Origin: an uncultured Clostridia bacterium
GTDB taxonomy: Bacteria > Bacillota > Clostridia > Christensenellales > Aristaeellaceae
DNA: 64,000 bases
NCBI GenBank assembly: GCA_934663595.1
Contig: CAKUKM010000001.1
Coordinates: 248,001-312,000, forward strand
Direction: 5' to 3'
Positions 45,197-52,796 of the stretch are shown in pieces. The translations under genes were made by a program, and so were the position numbers. The notes beneath the pieces are model-generated. The model had not been told where the DNA came from and ran no database searches. It saw only the letters and a list, made by a program, of their open reading frames with translations. The stretch's first letter is position 1. Every line of letters begins with the position of its first letter.

Positions 45197-45812
45197 TCTT
45201 TTCGCGCAGGCGACGGATATGCACGTCTACGGTGCGCAAATCGCCCAGATAATCGTATTTCCAGATCGTTTCCAGCAGGCTTTCGCGCGAGAAGACCTTG
45301 CCGCGGTTCGTGACGAACAGCTGCAGCAGATCGAATTCCTTCGCCGTGAGGTTGACCTCGCGCCCGCCGACGGAAACGGAGCGGTTGTTCATGTTCAGCT
45401 TCAGATCGCGCACGGTAATTACGCGCTGCGTGACCTCCGCGCGCTGCATGGTCGTGCGGCGCAGAATCGTCTTGATGCGCGCCTTGACCTCGAGAATATT
45501 GAACGGCTTGGTCATGTAATCGTCCGCGCCGTATTCCAGGCCCAGGATCTTGTCCATGTCCTCGCCCTTGGCGGTCAGCATGATGATCGGCACGCTGCTC
45601 TTTTCGCGAATGCGCTGGCAGACCTCGATGCCGTCGAACTTCGGAAGCATCACGTCGAGCAGCACCAGATCAAACTGGCCCGCAAAGAACTTGTTTACGG
45701 CCTCCTCGCCGTCCGCGGCGGAATCCGTCTCGTAGCCGTCCTGCTCCAGGGAATACTTCAGTCCCTTCACAATCAGCGGCTCGTCGTCGACGATCAGTAT
45801 CCTTCTTGCCAT
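45120..45812 (-). CDS. OmpR/PhoB-family response regulator (WalR-like)
   Basis: A 230-residue protein. The receiver has ILIVDDEPLI, phosphoacceptor Asp in LVLLDVMLPKFDG, MLTAKGEDMDK and MTKPFNILEV. The winged helix is VNLTAKEFDLLQLFVTNRGK ... VDVHIRRLREKIE ... TKWGVGYYF, close to WalR/YycF. AAAAGGAGG precedes the ATG. It is first gene of the operon with the kinase and GerMN lipoprotein, and divergent from a D,D-carboxypeptidase gene, so cell-wall control is a reasonable guess. Confidence 0.9.
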   Translation of the reverse strand: MARRILIVDDEPLIVKGLKYSLEQDGYETDSAADGEEAVNKFFAGQFDLVLLDVMLPKFDGIEVCQRIREKSSVPIIMLTAKGEDMDKILGLEYGADDYMTKPFNILEVKARIKTILRRTTMQRAEVTQRVITVRDLKLNMNNRSVSVGGREVNLTAKEFDLLQLFVTNRGKVFSRESLLETIWKYDYLGDLRTVDVHIRRLREKIERVPSQPEYIFTKWGVGYYFTDKD

Positions 45813-45888
45813 GGAAGAACCTCCTTTTATATCCGACCGATGGCCGCTTCGGCAACCGGCAACAAGTGTTCATATAAATGTCATTTTT

Positions 45889-45917
45889 ATTATACACAAT
45901 CGCGTTTCCTATTTCAA
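45889..45917 (-). promoter_or_regulatory. Promoter of the regulator-kinase-lipoprotein operon
   Basis: TTGAAA (45917-45912), 17-bp spacer, TATAAT (45894-45889) on the minus strand. Confidence 0.75.
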
Positions 45918-45954
45918 GAGATGATTTGTAAATGTTAGAATTTTCTGCCGCATG

Positions 45955-45983
45955 TGTACAAATTCCGGGTTTAATGCTATAAT
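45955..45983 (+). promoter_or_regulatory. Promoter of the D,D-carboxypeptidase gene
   Basis: TGTACA (45955-45960), 17-bp spacer, TATAAT (45978-45983) with extended TGC. Confidence 0.6.
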
Positions 45984-46042
45984 GGTTTAAGCGGGTCGCG
46001 CGGTCGCGCCCGTTTCTATACGTTTCATTTCGGAGGAGAATC

Positions 46043-47506
46043 ATGAACAAGCGCGCTCAACGCCATTTTGCCGCTCTGCTGGCGATTTTATGCGGCCTAT
46101 TCGCCGCGCTGTCCGGCTTTGCATCGCCCGAGGACTACAACAAAAACTTCCCGGCGGCGCTGCAGGCGGATCAGCTCTACGGCGAGGCGGCGATTGTCAT
46201 TGATGCGGACACCGGCGAGGTGCTGCTTGCAAAAAACGACGCGGTGCGCATGTATCCCGCGAGCACGACGAAGATGATGACGCTGCTTCTCGGCATCGAA
46301 AGCGGCATTCCGCTGGATACGGTCGTCACCATTCCCGCGGAGGCGGCGGATATTACGTCCGACAGCTCCGTCGTTCCCGTTTATCGCGGCGAAACGATGA
46401 CCTTTCAGGACCTGCTCTACGGCACGATGCTGAAATCCGGCAACGACGGCGCAAATGCAATCGCGGTGCTGGTCGCGGGCTCGATTTCGGCGTTCGTCGA
46501 GAAAATGAACGCGCGCGCGCAGGAAATCGGCTGCACGGGCACGCATTTCGCCAACGCCCACGGTCTGCACGACGACAACCACTATTCCACCGCGCACGAT
46601 CTTGCGCTGATTGCGCAGACAGCGATGCGCAATCCCACTTTCCGCAAAATCGTGGGAACACAGGAATACACGATGAACATCTCCACCCGCGGCGCGGTCA
46701 CCGTTTCCAGCACGAACAGCCTGCTGAATCCGAAATCCTCCTTTTATTATGAAGAATGCATCGGCATCAAAACCGGCATGCATTCCAAGGCGGGCAAATG
46801 CCTCGTCGGCGCGGCCGAGCAGGAAGGCGTTACGCTGATTACCGTAACCATGCATTGCGGCGACGATCCGGAGCGCTATATCGACACCACGCGCCTGTTC
46901 GATTTCGGCTTTACCTGCTATATGCCGTATACGCTCGAGCAGATGTTCAACCTCACGAATTCGCGCCTGGCGAACGTGCATATCGCCAATGCGGTCAGCG
47001 ACGATCCCTACGGCGGCTATCTTTCCCTGAACATCGCGCAGATCAGCGATGCGAGCTACGTCCGCATGGTGCAGTCCGGAAACGATGAATCGCTCCGCAA
47101 CGCCGAGGACGATTTCGTCACGCGTTCCTCGATCGCGCTGATCGACGATCTCTCCGCGCCGATCGAGGCCGGTCAGATCATCGGCACATTCAACTATACC
47201 ACCACCGACGGCCAAACCATCACCGCGTCGGTCACGGCGGGCCGCAGCGTCGAAGCGCAGCCGGAAACGCTCACGCTCTACGACGTATTCCCGTTCCTGC
47301 GCGTGTTTGAAAACCCGCTGGTGAAGCTGCTGGCGGCCGTAATTGCGCTGCTGCTGATTGTGATTATCCTCTATCGCCGCGCGCGCAGACGCCGCCTCGC
47401 GCGTCGCCGCAAGCAGCTCTATGAGCGCCGGCGGCAGGAATATCTGCGCCGTCAGGCCGCGGCGCTGAGAAACGCAAATCGCCGTCCGCCGCAGAGAAGG
47501 AATTAA
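46043..47506 (+). CDS. D-alanyl-D-alanine carboxypeptidase (DacF/PBP5 type)
   Basis: A 487-residue penicillin-binding protein trimming the terminal D-Ala of peptidoglycan stems. It has a signal peptide (FAALLAILCGLFAALSG), the SxxK motif PASTTKMM, SxN as SGNDGAN, KTG as IKTGMHSKAG, then a PBP5 C-terminal beta domain. A C-terminal TM helix (LLAAVIALLLIVIILYRR) is followed by a strongly Arg-rich cytoplasmic tail, which replaces the usual amphipathic anchor. The start follows GGAGGAG. It is divergent from the WalR-like operon and upstream of a SpoIIQ-like LytM gene. Confidence 0.9.
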   Translation: MNKRAQRHFAALLAILCGLFAALSGFASPEDYNKNFPAALQADQLYGEAAIVIDADTGEVLLAKNDAVRMYPASTTKMMTLLLGIESGIPLDTVVTIPAEAADITSDSSVVPVYRGETMTFQDLLYGTMLKSGNDGANAIAVLVAGSISAFVEKMNARAQEIGCTGTHFANAHGLHDDNHYSTAHDLALIAQTAMRNPTFRKIVGTQEYTMNISTRGAVTVSSTNSLLNPKSSFYYEECIGIKTGMHSKAGKCLVGAAEQEGVTLITVTMHCGDDPERYIDTTRLFDFGFTCYMPYTLEQMFNLTNSRLANVHIANAVSDDPYGGYLSLNIAQISDASYVRMVQSGNDESLRNAEDDFVTRSSIALIDDLSAPIEAGQIIGTFNYTTTDGQTITASVTAGRSVEAQPETLTLYDVFPFLRVFENPLVKLLAAVIALLLIVIILYRRARRRRLARRRKQLYERRRQEYLRRQAAALRNANRRPPQRRN

Positions 47507-47573
47507 TTCAGGCAGGCGCGGCGGTATAAAGCTCTCGATTTCCCCGATACTGGTGGATATGGAGGGCTTTGTT

Positions 47574-48527
47574 ATGAACAGAAAGAGCGTTTTATCTCAA
47601 ATTCGTCGCCGCCTCATCGCCGCGCGCGAGCGCATTCTCCGAATGCTGAAAAGCGCGCCCGCCGCCGCATCCCGCCTGTCTTCGCGCGCCAAAGCCATTG
47701 CAGACAACGCGCTTCGGGCCGTCCGCAAGGCGTTTCCCCGCGAACGCAAATCGCCGCGCATTTCTATCCTGCGCATGTTCAGCTTCACTCGCGCCTCAGA
47801 GAGCGATCAACAGGCTTCAGGCGCGGCGTTTACCCGCGAACGCAAATCGCCGCGCGCTTCTATACTGCGCACGTTCAGCTTCACTCGCGCTTCAGAGAGC
47901 GATCAATCGGCTTCAAGCGCGGCGTTTCGGGCGGTTCGCACGGCGTTTGTCCGGCATGCGGACGCTATTCGGTATTACGGCGTGCTGATCGCCGTGCTGG
48001 CAGTGCTGGCCTCGGCGGCGATTCGCTATCGCGACGCGCGCATGCGGCCGCAAAAAGCGTCCATGGAGCCGGAGAGTCGGAACGTTTCCGTTCAGATTAC
48101 GCCTGCGCCGACGGCCGTTCCGCGCGAACCGCTGCTGTTGCCGACGGGCGAGGTAATCGGCGCTTATTCCGCGGACACGCTGTCCTGGTCGGAAACGCTT
48201 TCGCAATGGCAGACGCATCCGGCGGTCGATTTCGCCTGCGCGGAGGGCGAGGCTGTGCTGGCCATGGCGGACGGCGTTGTGCGCGAACGGGCGTATGATC
48301 CGCTGCTGGGAAACACGATCGTGATCGACCATGGCGACGGCAGAATTGCGCGCTACGCGTCCCTGAATACGCTGGAGCTGGTCGCGGTCGGCCAGCGCGT
48401 CGCGCGCGGAGACGTAATTTCCGCGGCAGGCGCCTGTCTTGCGGAGGATGCGCTCGGCGCGCATGTGCATATCGCTTACTATCTGAATTCCGTTCCGGAG
48501 GATGTTACCGCTGCGGACGGAGAATAA
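47574..48527 (+). CDS. Membrane-anchored LytM/M23 peptidase-like protein (SpoIIQ-like)
   Basis: A 317-residue protein. The Arg-rich cytoplasmic N-terminus (1-125) contains a 32-residue tandem repeat, then one TM helix (YYGVLIAVLAVLASAAI) and an extracellular LytM domain (about 195-315). The zinc ligands look complete: His and Asp in HPAVDFACAEG and HxH in GAHVHIAYY. A single N-terminal TM plus LytM is the SpoIIQ layout, but the long basic N-terminus is unusual. The start is ATG at 47574 with GGAGGG upstream. It lies in a cluster with the DacF-like and SpoIID genes. Confidence 0.78.
   Translation: MNRKSVLSQIRRRLIAARERILRMLKSAPAAASRLSSRAKAIADNALRAVRKAFPRERKSPRISILRMFSFTRASESDQQASGAAFTRERKSPRASILRTFSFTRASESDQSASSAAFRAVRTAFVRHADAIRYYGVLIAVLAVLASAAIRYRDARMRPQKASMEPESRNVSVQITPAPTAVPREPLLLPTGEVIGAYSADTLSWSETLSQWQTHPAVDFACAEGEAVLAMADGVVRERAYDPLLGNTIVIDHGDGRIARYASLNTLELVAVGQRVARGDVISAAGACLAEDALGAHVHIAYYLNSVPEDVTAADGE
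47739..47930 (+). repeat. Tandem 96-bp in-frame duplication in the LytM gene
   Basis: 47739-47834 and 47835-47930 are near-identical; each encodes a 32-residue Arg/Ser-rich unit containing RERKSPR and FSFTRASESDQ. Confidence 0.85.
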
Positions 48528-48542
48528 CAAGGGGGAAAAACA

Positions 48543-48842
48543 ATGTCGCGTCTCTGGACGAGGATCATCAAACGCCACCGCATTGTTCGTCAGACGACGG
48601 CCGATTGCGCCTGGGGCGACGAGGAGCATGCGCTGGTGGAAATCTGCCGCGAGTTCGATATTCCGTGCCCGATCTGGCTGGAAAAGCATCGCCGCGAATA
48701 CGCTGATTTTCGCCGCACGGCGTTCCTGCCGGAGCACTTCATTGAAGAGGTACCGTTCGACAGGCTGGAGATCGAATTTCTCGACGACACGGGCGAAAAG
48801 CGGCGCAGCAGGGATCCGCGCAACCAGTTCGACGGCTTTTGA
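48543..48842 (+). CDS. Small conserved-looking protein of unknown function
   Basis: 99 residues, N-terminus basic (MSRLWTRIIKRHRIVRQTT), then an acidic, mixed alpha/beta pattern with LVEICREFDIPCPIWLEKH and FIEEVPFDRLEIEFLDD. There is no signal peptide or TM and I recognise no family. It is real by its AAGGGGGA ribosome site and tight packing: 15 bases after the LytM gene and eight before radA. Confidence 0.7.
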   Translation: MSRLWTRIIKRHRIVRQTTADCAWGDEEHALVEICREFDIPCPIWLEKHRREYADFRRTAFLPEHFIEEVPFDRLEIEFLDDTGEKRRSRDPRNQFDGF

Positions 48843-48850
48843 GGTGCGCT

Positions 48851-50230
48851 ATGGCAAAGGCAAAAACGATGTACGTATGCAGCCAGTGCGGCTATGAAAC
48901 GCCGCGCTGGCTCGGCCGCTGCCCCGATTGCGGCAATTGGAACACGCTCGAAGAGCAGCAGGCCGCGCCGGAGGCAAAGCTTCCGGAAAAGAAAATGCGC
49001 CGCGCGCCAGGAAATGACGCGGAGGCGCTGCGCGTGGATCTGATTCCGGACGAGAGCGCCGAGCGCCGCAGTTGCGGAATCGGCGAGCTGGATCGCGTGC
49101 TGGGCGGCGGTCTGGTGGCCGGTTCGCTGGTGCTGGTCGGCGGCGATCCGGGAATCGGCAAATCCACGCTGCTGACGCAGGCGTGCGCCAATCTCGCAAC
49201 CGCCGGCGAAACCGTGCTCTATGTCTCCGGCGAGGAATCCGCGCGGCAGATCAAAATGCGCGCAAATCGCCTGGGCGCATCCGGAGCCGGCTTTTACGTG
49301 CTGTCGGAAAACGACGTCAACGGCGTTGCAAAGCGCATGGAGCAGCTGAATCCGTCGGTCATGGTGATCGACTCCATTCAGACGATGTATCTGCCCGAAA
49401 TTGCGTCTGCGCCGGGCAGCGTGTCGCAGGTGCGCGAGTGCGCGTCGCTGCTGATGCGCCTGGCGAAGAGCGGCAATTGCAGCGTATTCCTGGTCGGCCA
49501 CGTCACCAAGGAGGGCTCGATTGCCGGGCCGCGCATTCTCGAGCACATGGTGGACGCGGTGCTCTATTTCGAGGGCGACCGGCAGCATCAGTATCGGCTG
49601 CTGCGCGCGGTGAAGAACCGCTTCGGCTCGGTCAACGAGCTCGGCATGTTTGAAATGGCCTCCGAGGGCATGATCGAGGTGCCGAATGCGAGCGAAGCGC
49701 TGCTTTCCGAACGCGCGCACGATGCGAGCGGCTGCGTCGTCATGGCGGCCATGGAGGGCTCGCGCCCGTTTTTGACCGACGTGCAGGCGCTGGTGGCGAC
49801 CACCGTATTCGGCAATCCGCGTCGAATGGCGAGCGGAATGGATCAGGGGCGGCTCGCGCTGCTGCTGGCGGTCATGGAAAAGCGCGCGGGCTTCCGCCTG
49901 TATGACAAGGACGTTTACATCAACATCGCCGGCGGCATGTCGATTACCGAGCCGGCGGCGGATCTCGCGCTGTGTGCGGCGGTTGCCTCGTCGTTTAAAA
50001 ACCGGCCGATCGATTCGGACTGCTCGGTAATCGGCGAAATCGGCCTGGCGGGCGAAATCCGCGCGGTTCCGCAGGCGGAGCGCCGCATTGCCGAATGCGC
50101 GCGAATGGGCTTTCAGCGAATCGTGCTGCCGAAGGCGAATCTTCGCTCCGTCCGCAACGATTACGGCGCGACGCTCATCGGCGTTGAAACAGTCGCCGAG
50201 GCCATCGCGGCGCTCGGACTCATTTCCTGA
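48851..50230 (+). CDS. radA: DNA repair protein RadA (Sms)
   Basis: A 459-residue RecA-like ATPase that promotes branch migration in recombination. It has an N-terminal zinc finger (CSQCG ... CPDCG), Walker A GGDPGIGKSTLL, the RadA-specific KNRFGSVNELG motif, and a C-terminal Lon-protease-like domain (DKDVYINIAGG ... AEIRAVPQAERR-type). The start is ATG at 48851 with GAGGTG upstream. It appears in one transcript with the DacF-like, LytM and 99-residue genes. Confidence 0.95.
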   Translation: MAKAKTMYVCSQCGYETPRWLGRCPDCGNWNTLEEQQAAPEAKLPEKKMRRAPGNDAEALRVDLIPDESAERRSCGIGELDRVLGGGLVAGSLVLVGGDPGIGKSTLLTQACANLATAGETVLYVSGEESARQIKMRANRLGASGAGFYVLSENDVNGVAKRMEQLNPSVMVIDSIQTMYLPEIASAPGSVSQVRECASLLMRLAKSGNCSVFLVGHVTKEGSIAGPRILEHMVDAVLYFEGDRQHQYRLLRAVKNRFGSVNELGMFEMASEGMIEVPNASEALLSERAHDASGCVVMAAMEGSRPFLTDVQALVATTVFGNPRRMASGMDQGRLALLLAVMEKRAGFRLYDKDVYINIAGGMSITEPAADLALCAAVASSFKNRPIDSDCSVIGEIGLAGEIRAVPQAERRIAECARMGFQRIVLPKANLRSVRNDYGATLIGVETVAEAIAALGLIS

Positions 50231-50281
50231 AACTGAATAGCAAAGCCGGATTGGCGCATAATAACCGTGAGGTGATCATTC

Positions 50282-51235
50282 ATGCGCAAATCAATCCGGC
50301 TTCTATTTTTGCTGTTTTCCATCCTTTTCGCGCTTTCCGGGTGCCTGAAAAACACGGAATCCAGCGCGAAAATCCCCGATTTGCCCGAAAAACTGGATAC
50401 CGACTCCAGCGGCACGCCCCTTTTGAAGGTCTACGACGCGAGCACGAAATCAATTCAGGAAACCCCGATCGAGGAATATGTCGCGGGCGTAGTCGCCGGC
50501 GAAATGAAGAACGACTGGCCAATCGAGGCGCTCAAGGCGCAGTCGATTCTCGCGCGCACGTTCGTGCTGAAATTCTGCGAAACGAAATCCTCGAAATACT
50601 CCGGCGCGGACATTTCCACCGACGTGAGCGAAGCGCAGGCCTATGCGCCCGAAAGCATCAACGATCGCGTTCGCGAGGCGGTTAAGGAAACGAAGGGCCT
50701 CGTGATGAGCGCCGACGGCGAATATCCCTACGCGTGGTTTTTCGCACATTCCGGCGGCCGGACGGAGCTGCCGAGCGTCGCGCTCGATTATCAGAAGGAC
50801 GATCCGGATTACCTTTCAAGCGTTCCATCCAACGATTCCGACAAAGCGCCCGAGAGCGTGAAAAACTGGGAGGCGAGCTTCACGCGCGATCAGGTGCGCA
50901 AAGCCTGCGCCGACGTTGGAATCAAGCTCGATTCCATTCAGAGCTTTGAAATCGGCGAGAGGGGAGAGTCCGGCCGCGCAAAGACGTTTATCGTCAACGG
51001 CCAAACCATTTCCGCGCCGTCCTTCAGAATCGCAATCGGCGCCAACAAGCTCAAGAGTACGCTGATCGATTCCATTGAAATGAGCGGTAAGGCGATCACG
51101 CTCACCGGCCGTGGCTTCGGCCACGGCGTGGGCATGTCGCAATGGGGTGCGTACGCGCTCGCCGAAGAGGGCAAAAGCGCTGAGGAAATCATTCAGTACT
51201 ACTTTACGAACGTCGATATCGTGCAAATGTGGTAG
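50282..51235 (+). CDS. spoIID: Stage II sporulation protein D (SpoIID), peptidoglycan lytic enzyme
   Basis: A 317-residue lytic transglycosylase of the engulfment machinery. It has an N-terminal hydrophobic signal ending in a lipobox-like ALSGC (Cys21), a SpoIID domain with the catalytic Glu in VVAGEMKNDWPIEALKAQSILART, and the C-terminal GRGFGHGVGMSQWGAYALAEEG signature. GAGGTGATC precedes the ATG. A weak sigma-E-like -10 (CATAATAA) lies in the 51-base gap after radA. It works with SpoIIM and SpoIIP, neither of which is here. Confidence 0.93.
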   Translation: MRKSIRLLFLLFSILFALSGCLKNTESSAKIPDLPEKLDTDSSGTPLLKVYDASTKSIQETPIEEYVAGVVAGEMKNDWPIEALKAQSILARTFVLKFCETKSSKYSGADISTDVSEAQAYAPESINDRVREAVKETKGLVMSADGEYPYAWFFAHSGGRTELPSVALDYQKDDPDYLSSVPSNDSDKAPESVKNWEASFTRDQVRKACADVGIKLDSIQSFEIGERGESGRAKTFIVNGQTISAPSFRIAIGANKLKSTLIDSIEMSGKAITLTGRGFGHGVGMSQWGAYALAEEGKSAEEIIQYYFTNVDIVQMW

Positions 51236-51251
51236 CTTTCAGAATCTGGTC

Positions 51252-51343
51252 TGTGTATATTAGAATATAGTCTGTTGATAACAAACCATCTTTGTGTATA
51301 TCAGACCTTTTATAATAATTTTTAAACATCGGTCTGTGGATAA
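51252..51343 (+). other. Four phased DnaA-box-like repeats in an AT-rich intergenic region
   Basis: 9-mers TGTGTATAT (51252), TGTTGATAA (51273), TGTGTATAT (51293) and TGTGGATAA (51335), all in one orientation; three are preceded by GTC. TGTGGATAA is a perfect reverse-complement DnaA box. Starts are 21, 20 and 42 bp apart, multiples of about two helical turns. An AT-rich stretch follows the third. Confidence 0.55.
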
Positions 51344-51369
51344 TCTGCAGGCCGATGCATTCTCCGGAC

Positions 51370-51398
51370 TTGCCGGTTTTACATTTTTGTGGTACAAT
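51370..51398 (+). promoter_or_regulatory. Promoter of the orphan ZnuA-like gene
   Basis: TTGCCG (51370-51375), 17-bp spacer, TACAAT (51393-51398). Confidence 0.6.
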
Positions 51399-51423
51399 GG
51401 CAAAAACGATAAGGGCAATCAAC

Positions 51424-52353
51424 ATGAAAAGGTGCAAAGCAACGCGCGCCATATTGGCGATACTATTGATTCTCATCAGCACGCTCAGCGGCTGCAAGCC
51501 GATCGTGGAACCGGCGGAGCAAAGTCTGTCGATCTACGCATCGTTCTATCCGATCTATGCGCTGACGAGTCTGGTGACCAAGGACGTTCCAAATCTGTCG
51601 GTGCAATGCCTGGCGGAGCCGCAGGACGGCTGTCTGCGCGATTATCAGATCTCCGATCGCGATTTGTACTTGCTGGCCTATTCCGCCAATGCGGTGTTTC
51701 TAGCCGGCTGCGGTCTGGAAAGTTTTGCCGACGCATTGACCGGTGCGGAAAACACGCAGATTGCGGTTGTTCAGCTGCTGGAGGGCCTCGAGCTTTTGCA
51801 AAGCAGCTCGGATATCGAGGATTCGCATTTCGACGGCGCGAATCCCTACCTATATATGTCGATCGACGGCGCGATTCGGATGGTGGAGAATGCCGAGGCG
51901 GGGCTTTCCGTGCTCGATCCGACCTATGAATCCCTCTATCGCGATAATGCCGATCGCGCAATTGCGGATTTGAATGCGCTGCGCGACGAACTGCTCACAA
52001 CCGCGTCGATTGCCAAAGGAAAGCGCGCCGCAATATTGGCCGAGCCGCTGTTTTACGTGGCGGACATGTACAAAATGGAGGCCGCATGCGTAATTGAGCG
52101 CGAATGCGGCGAGAGCCTGTATGGATCGGAGATTGAAGATTGTCTGAGCGCTCTTGCGTCGGCGGATATCGAAATCGTGCTGATTGAACGGCAGGCTCCC
52201 TCCAAGCTGGTAAACGCCATTCGCGAGACCGGTTTTGCCGTCGCGCAAATCGATTGCATGACCACGCACACGGAAAAAGAGGGCGCGCAGGGCTATTTTG
52301 CCGCCCAGCGCGCCAATGCGAGCGCCATCGCTGCGGCGCTTAAAGGAGAATGA
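51424..52353 (+). CDS. ZnuA-like metal-binding lipoprotein with altered ligands
   Basis: A 309-residue lipoprotein (lipobox STLSGC). The fold pattern is that of cluster A-I zinc/manganese-binding proteins: YASFYPIYALTSLV at the N-terminus, YSANAVFLAGCGLESF in the first lobe, and a long linking helix with NADRAIADLNAL. The ligand motifs are changed: the PHDYEPT position reads CLRDYQIS and the DPHxWLSP position reads ANPYLYMS, so the usual histidines are missing. No permease or ATPase gene adjoins it. The start is ATG at 51424 after AAGGGCAA. It overlaps the rnhA region and is probably co-transcribed with it. Confidence 0.75.
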   Translation: MKRCKATRAILAILLILISTLSGCKPIVEPAEQSLSIYASFYPIYALTSLVTKDVPNLSVQCLAEPQDGCLRDYQISDRDLYLLAYSANAVFLAGCGLESFADALTGAENTQIAVVQLLEGLELLQSSSDIEDSHFDGANPYLYMSIDGAIRMVENAEAGLSVLDPTYESLYRDNADRAIADLNALRDELLTTASIAKGKRAAILAEPLFYVADMYKMEAACVIERECGESLYGSEIEDCLSALASADIEIVLIERQAPSKLVNAIRETGFAVAQIDCMTTHTEKEGAQGYFAAQRANASAIAAALKGE

Positions 52354-52355
52354 AT

Positions 52356-52796
52356 TTGAAACAGATTACGATTTACACCGACGGCGCGTGCTCCGGAAAT
52401 CCCGGCCCGGGCGGCTGGGCGGCAATTCTGATCTTTCGCGAGCAGAAGCTCGAGCTCGCCGGGTATGAGCCGCACACGACGAACAATCGCATGGAGCTGC
52501 TCGCGCCGATCATGGCGCTGAACCGCATCAAGGAGCCGTGCGAGGTAAAGGTCTATTCGGATTCGAGCTACCTGGTGAATGCGTTTCGCCAGCACTGGCT
52601 GGAAAACTGGGTGCGCCGCGGCTGGCTGAAGAGCGATAAAAAGCCGGTCGAGAATCAGGATCTCTGGAAGGAGCTGCTGCGCCTTTCGTCCGTTCACAAG
52701 ATCGACTGGATCAAGGTCAAGGGTCATGCCGACAATCCGCTGAACAACCGCTGCGACGAGCTCGCAACCGGCGAAATTCGCAAAAACCGCGCTTAA
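52356..52796 (+). CDS. rnhA: Ribonuclease HI
   Basis: A 146-residue enzyme cutting RNA in RNA-DNA hybrids. It has the catalytic DEDD set: ITIYTDGACSGNPGPGGW (Asp), NNRMELLAPI (Glu), VYSDSSYLVN (Asp) and NNRCDELA (Asp), plus the WIKVKGHADNPLN loop. The start is probably TTG at 52356, seven bases after AAAGGAG; ATG at 52350 is only one base from that site. Its stop overlaps the stop of the convergent recombinase gene. Confidence 0.94.
   Translation: MKQITIYTDGACSGNPGPGGWAAILIFREQKLELAGYEPHTTNNRMELLAPIMALNRIKEPCEVKVYSDSSYLVNAFRQHWLENWVRRGWLKSDKKPVENQDLWKELLRLSSVHKIDWIKVKGHADNPLNNRCDELATGEIRKNRA

Noticed and set aside
51236..51423. Confident call of a chromosomal replication origin
   Set aside because: DnaA-like boxes and an AT-rich stretch are present, but no dnaA, dnaN, rpmH or parAB nearby and no change of gene strand here; kept only as a repeat array worth testing.
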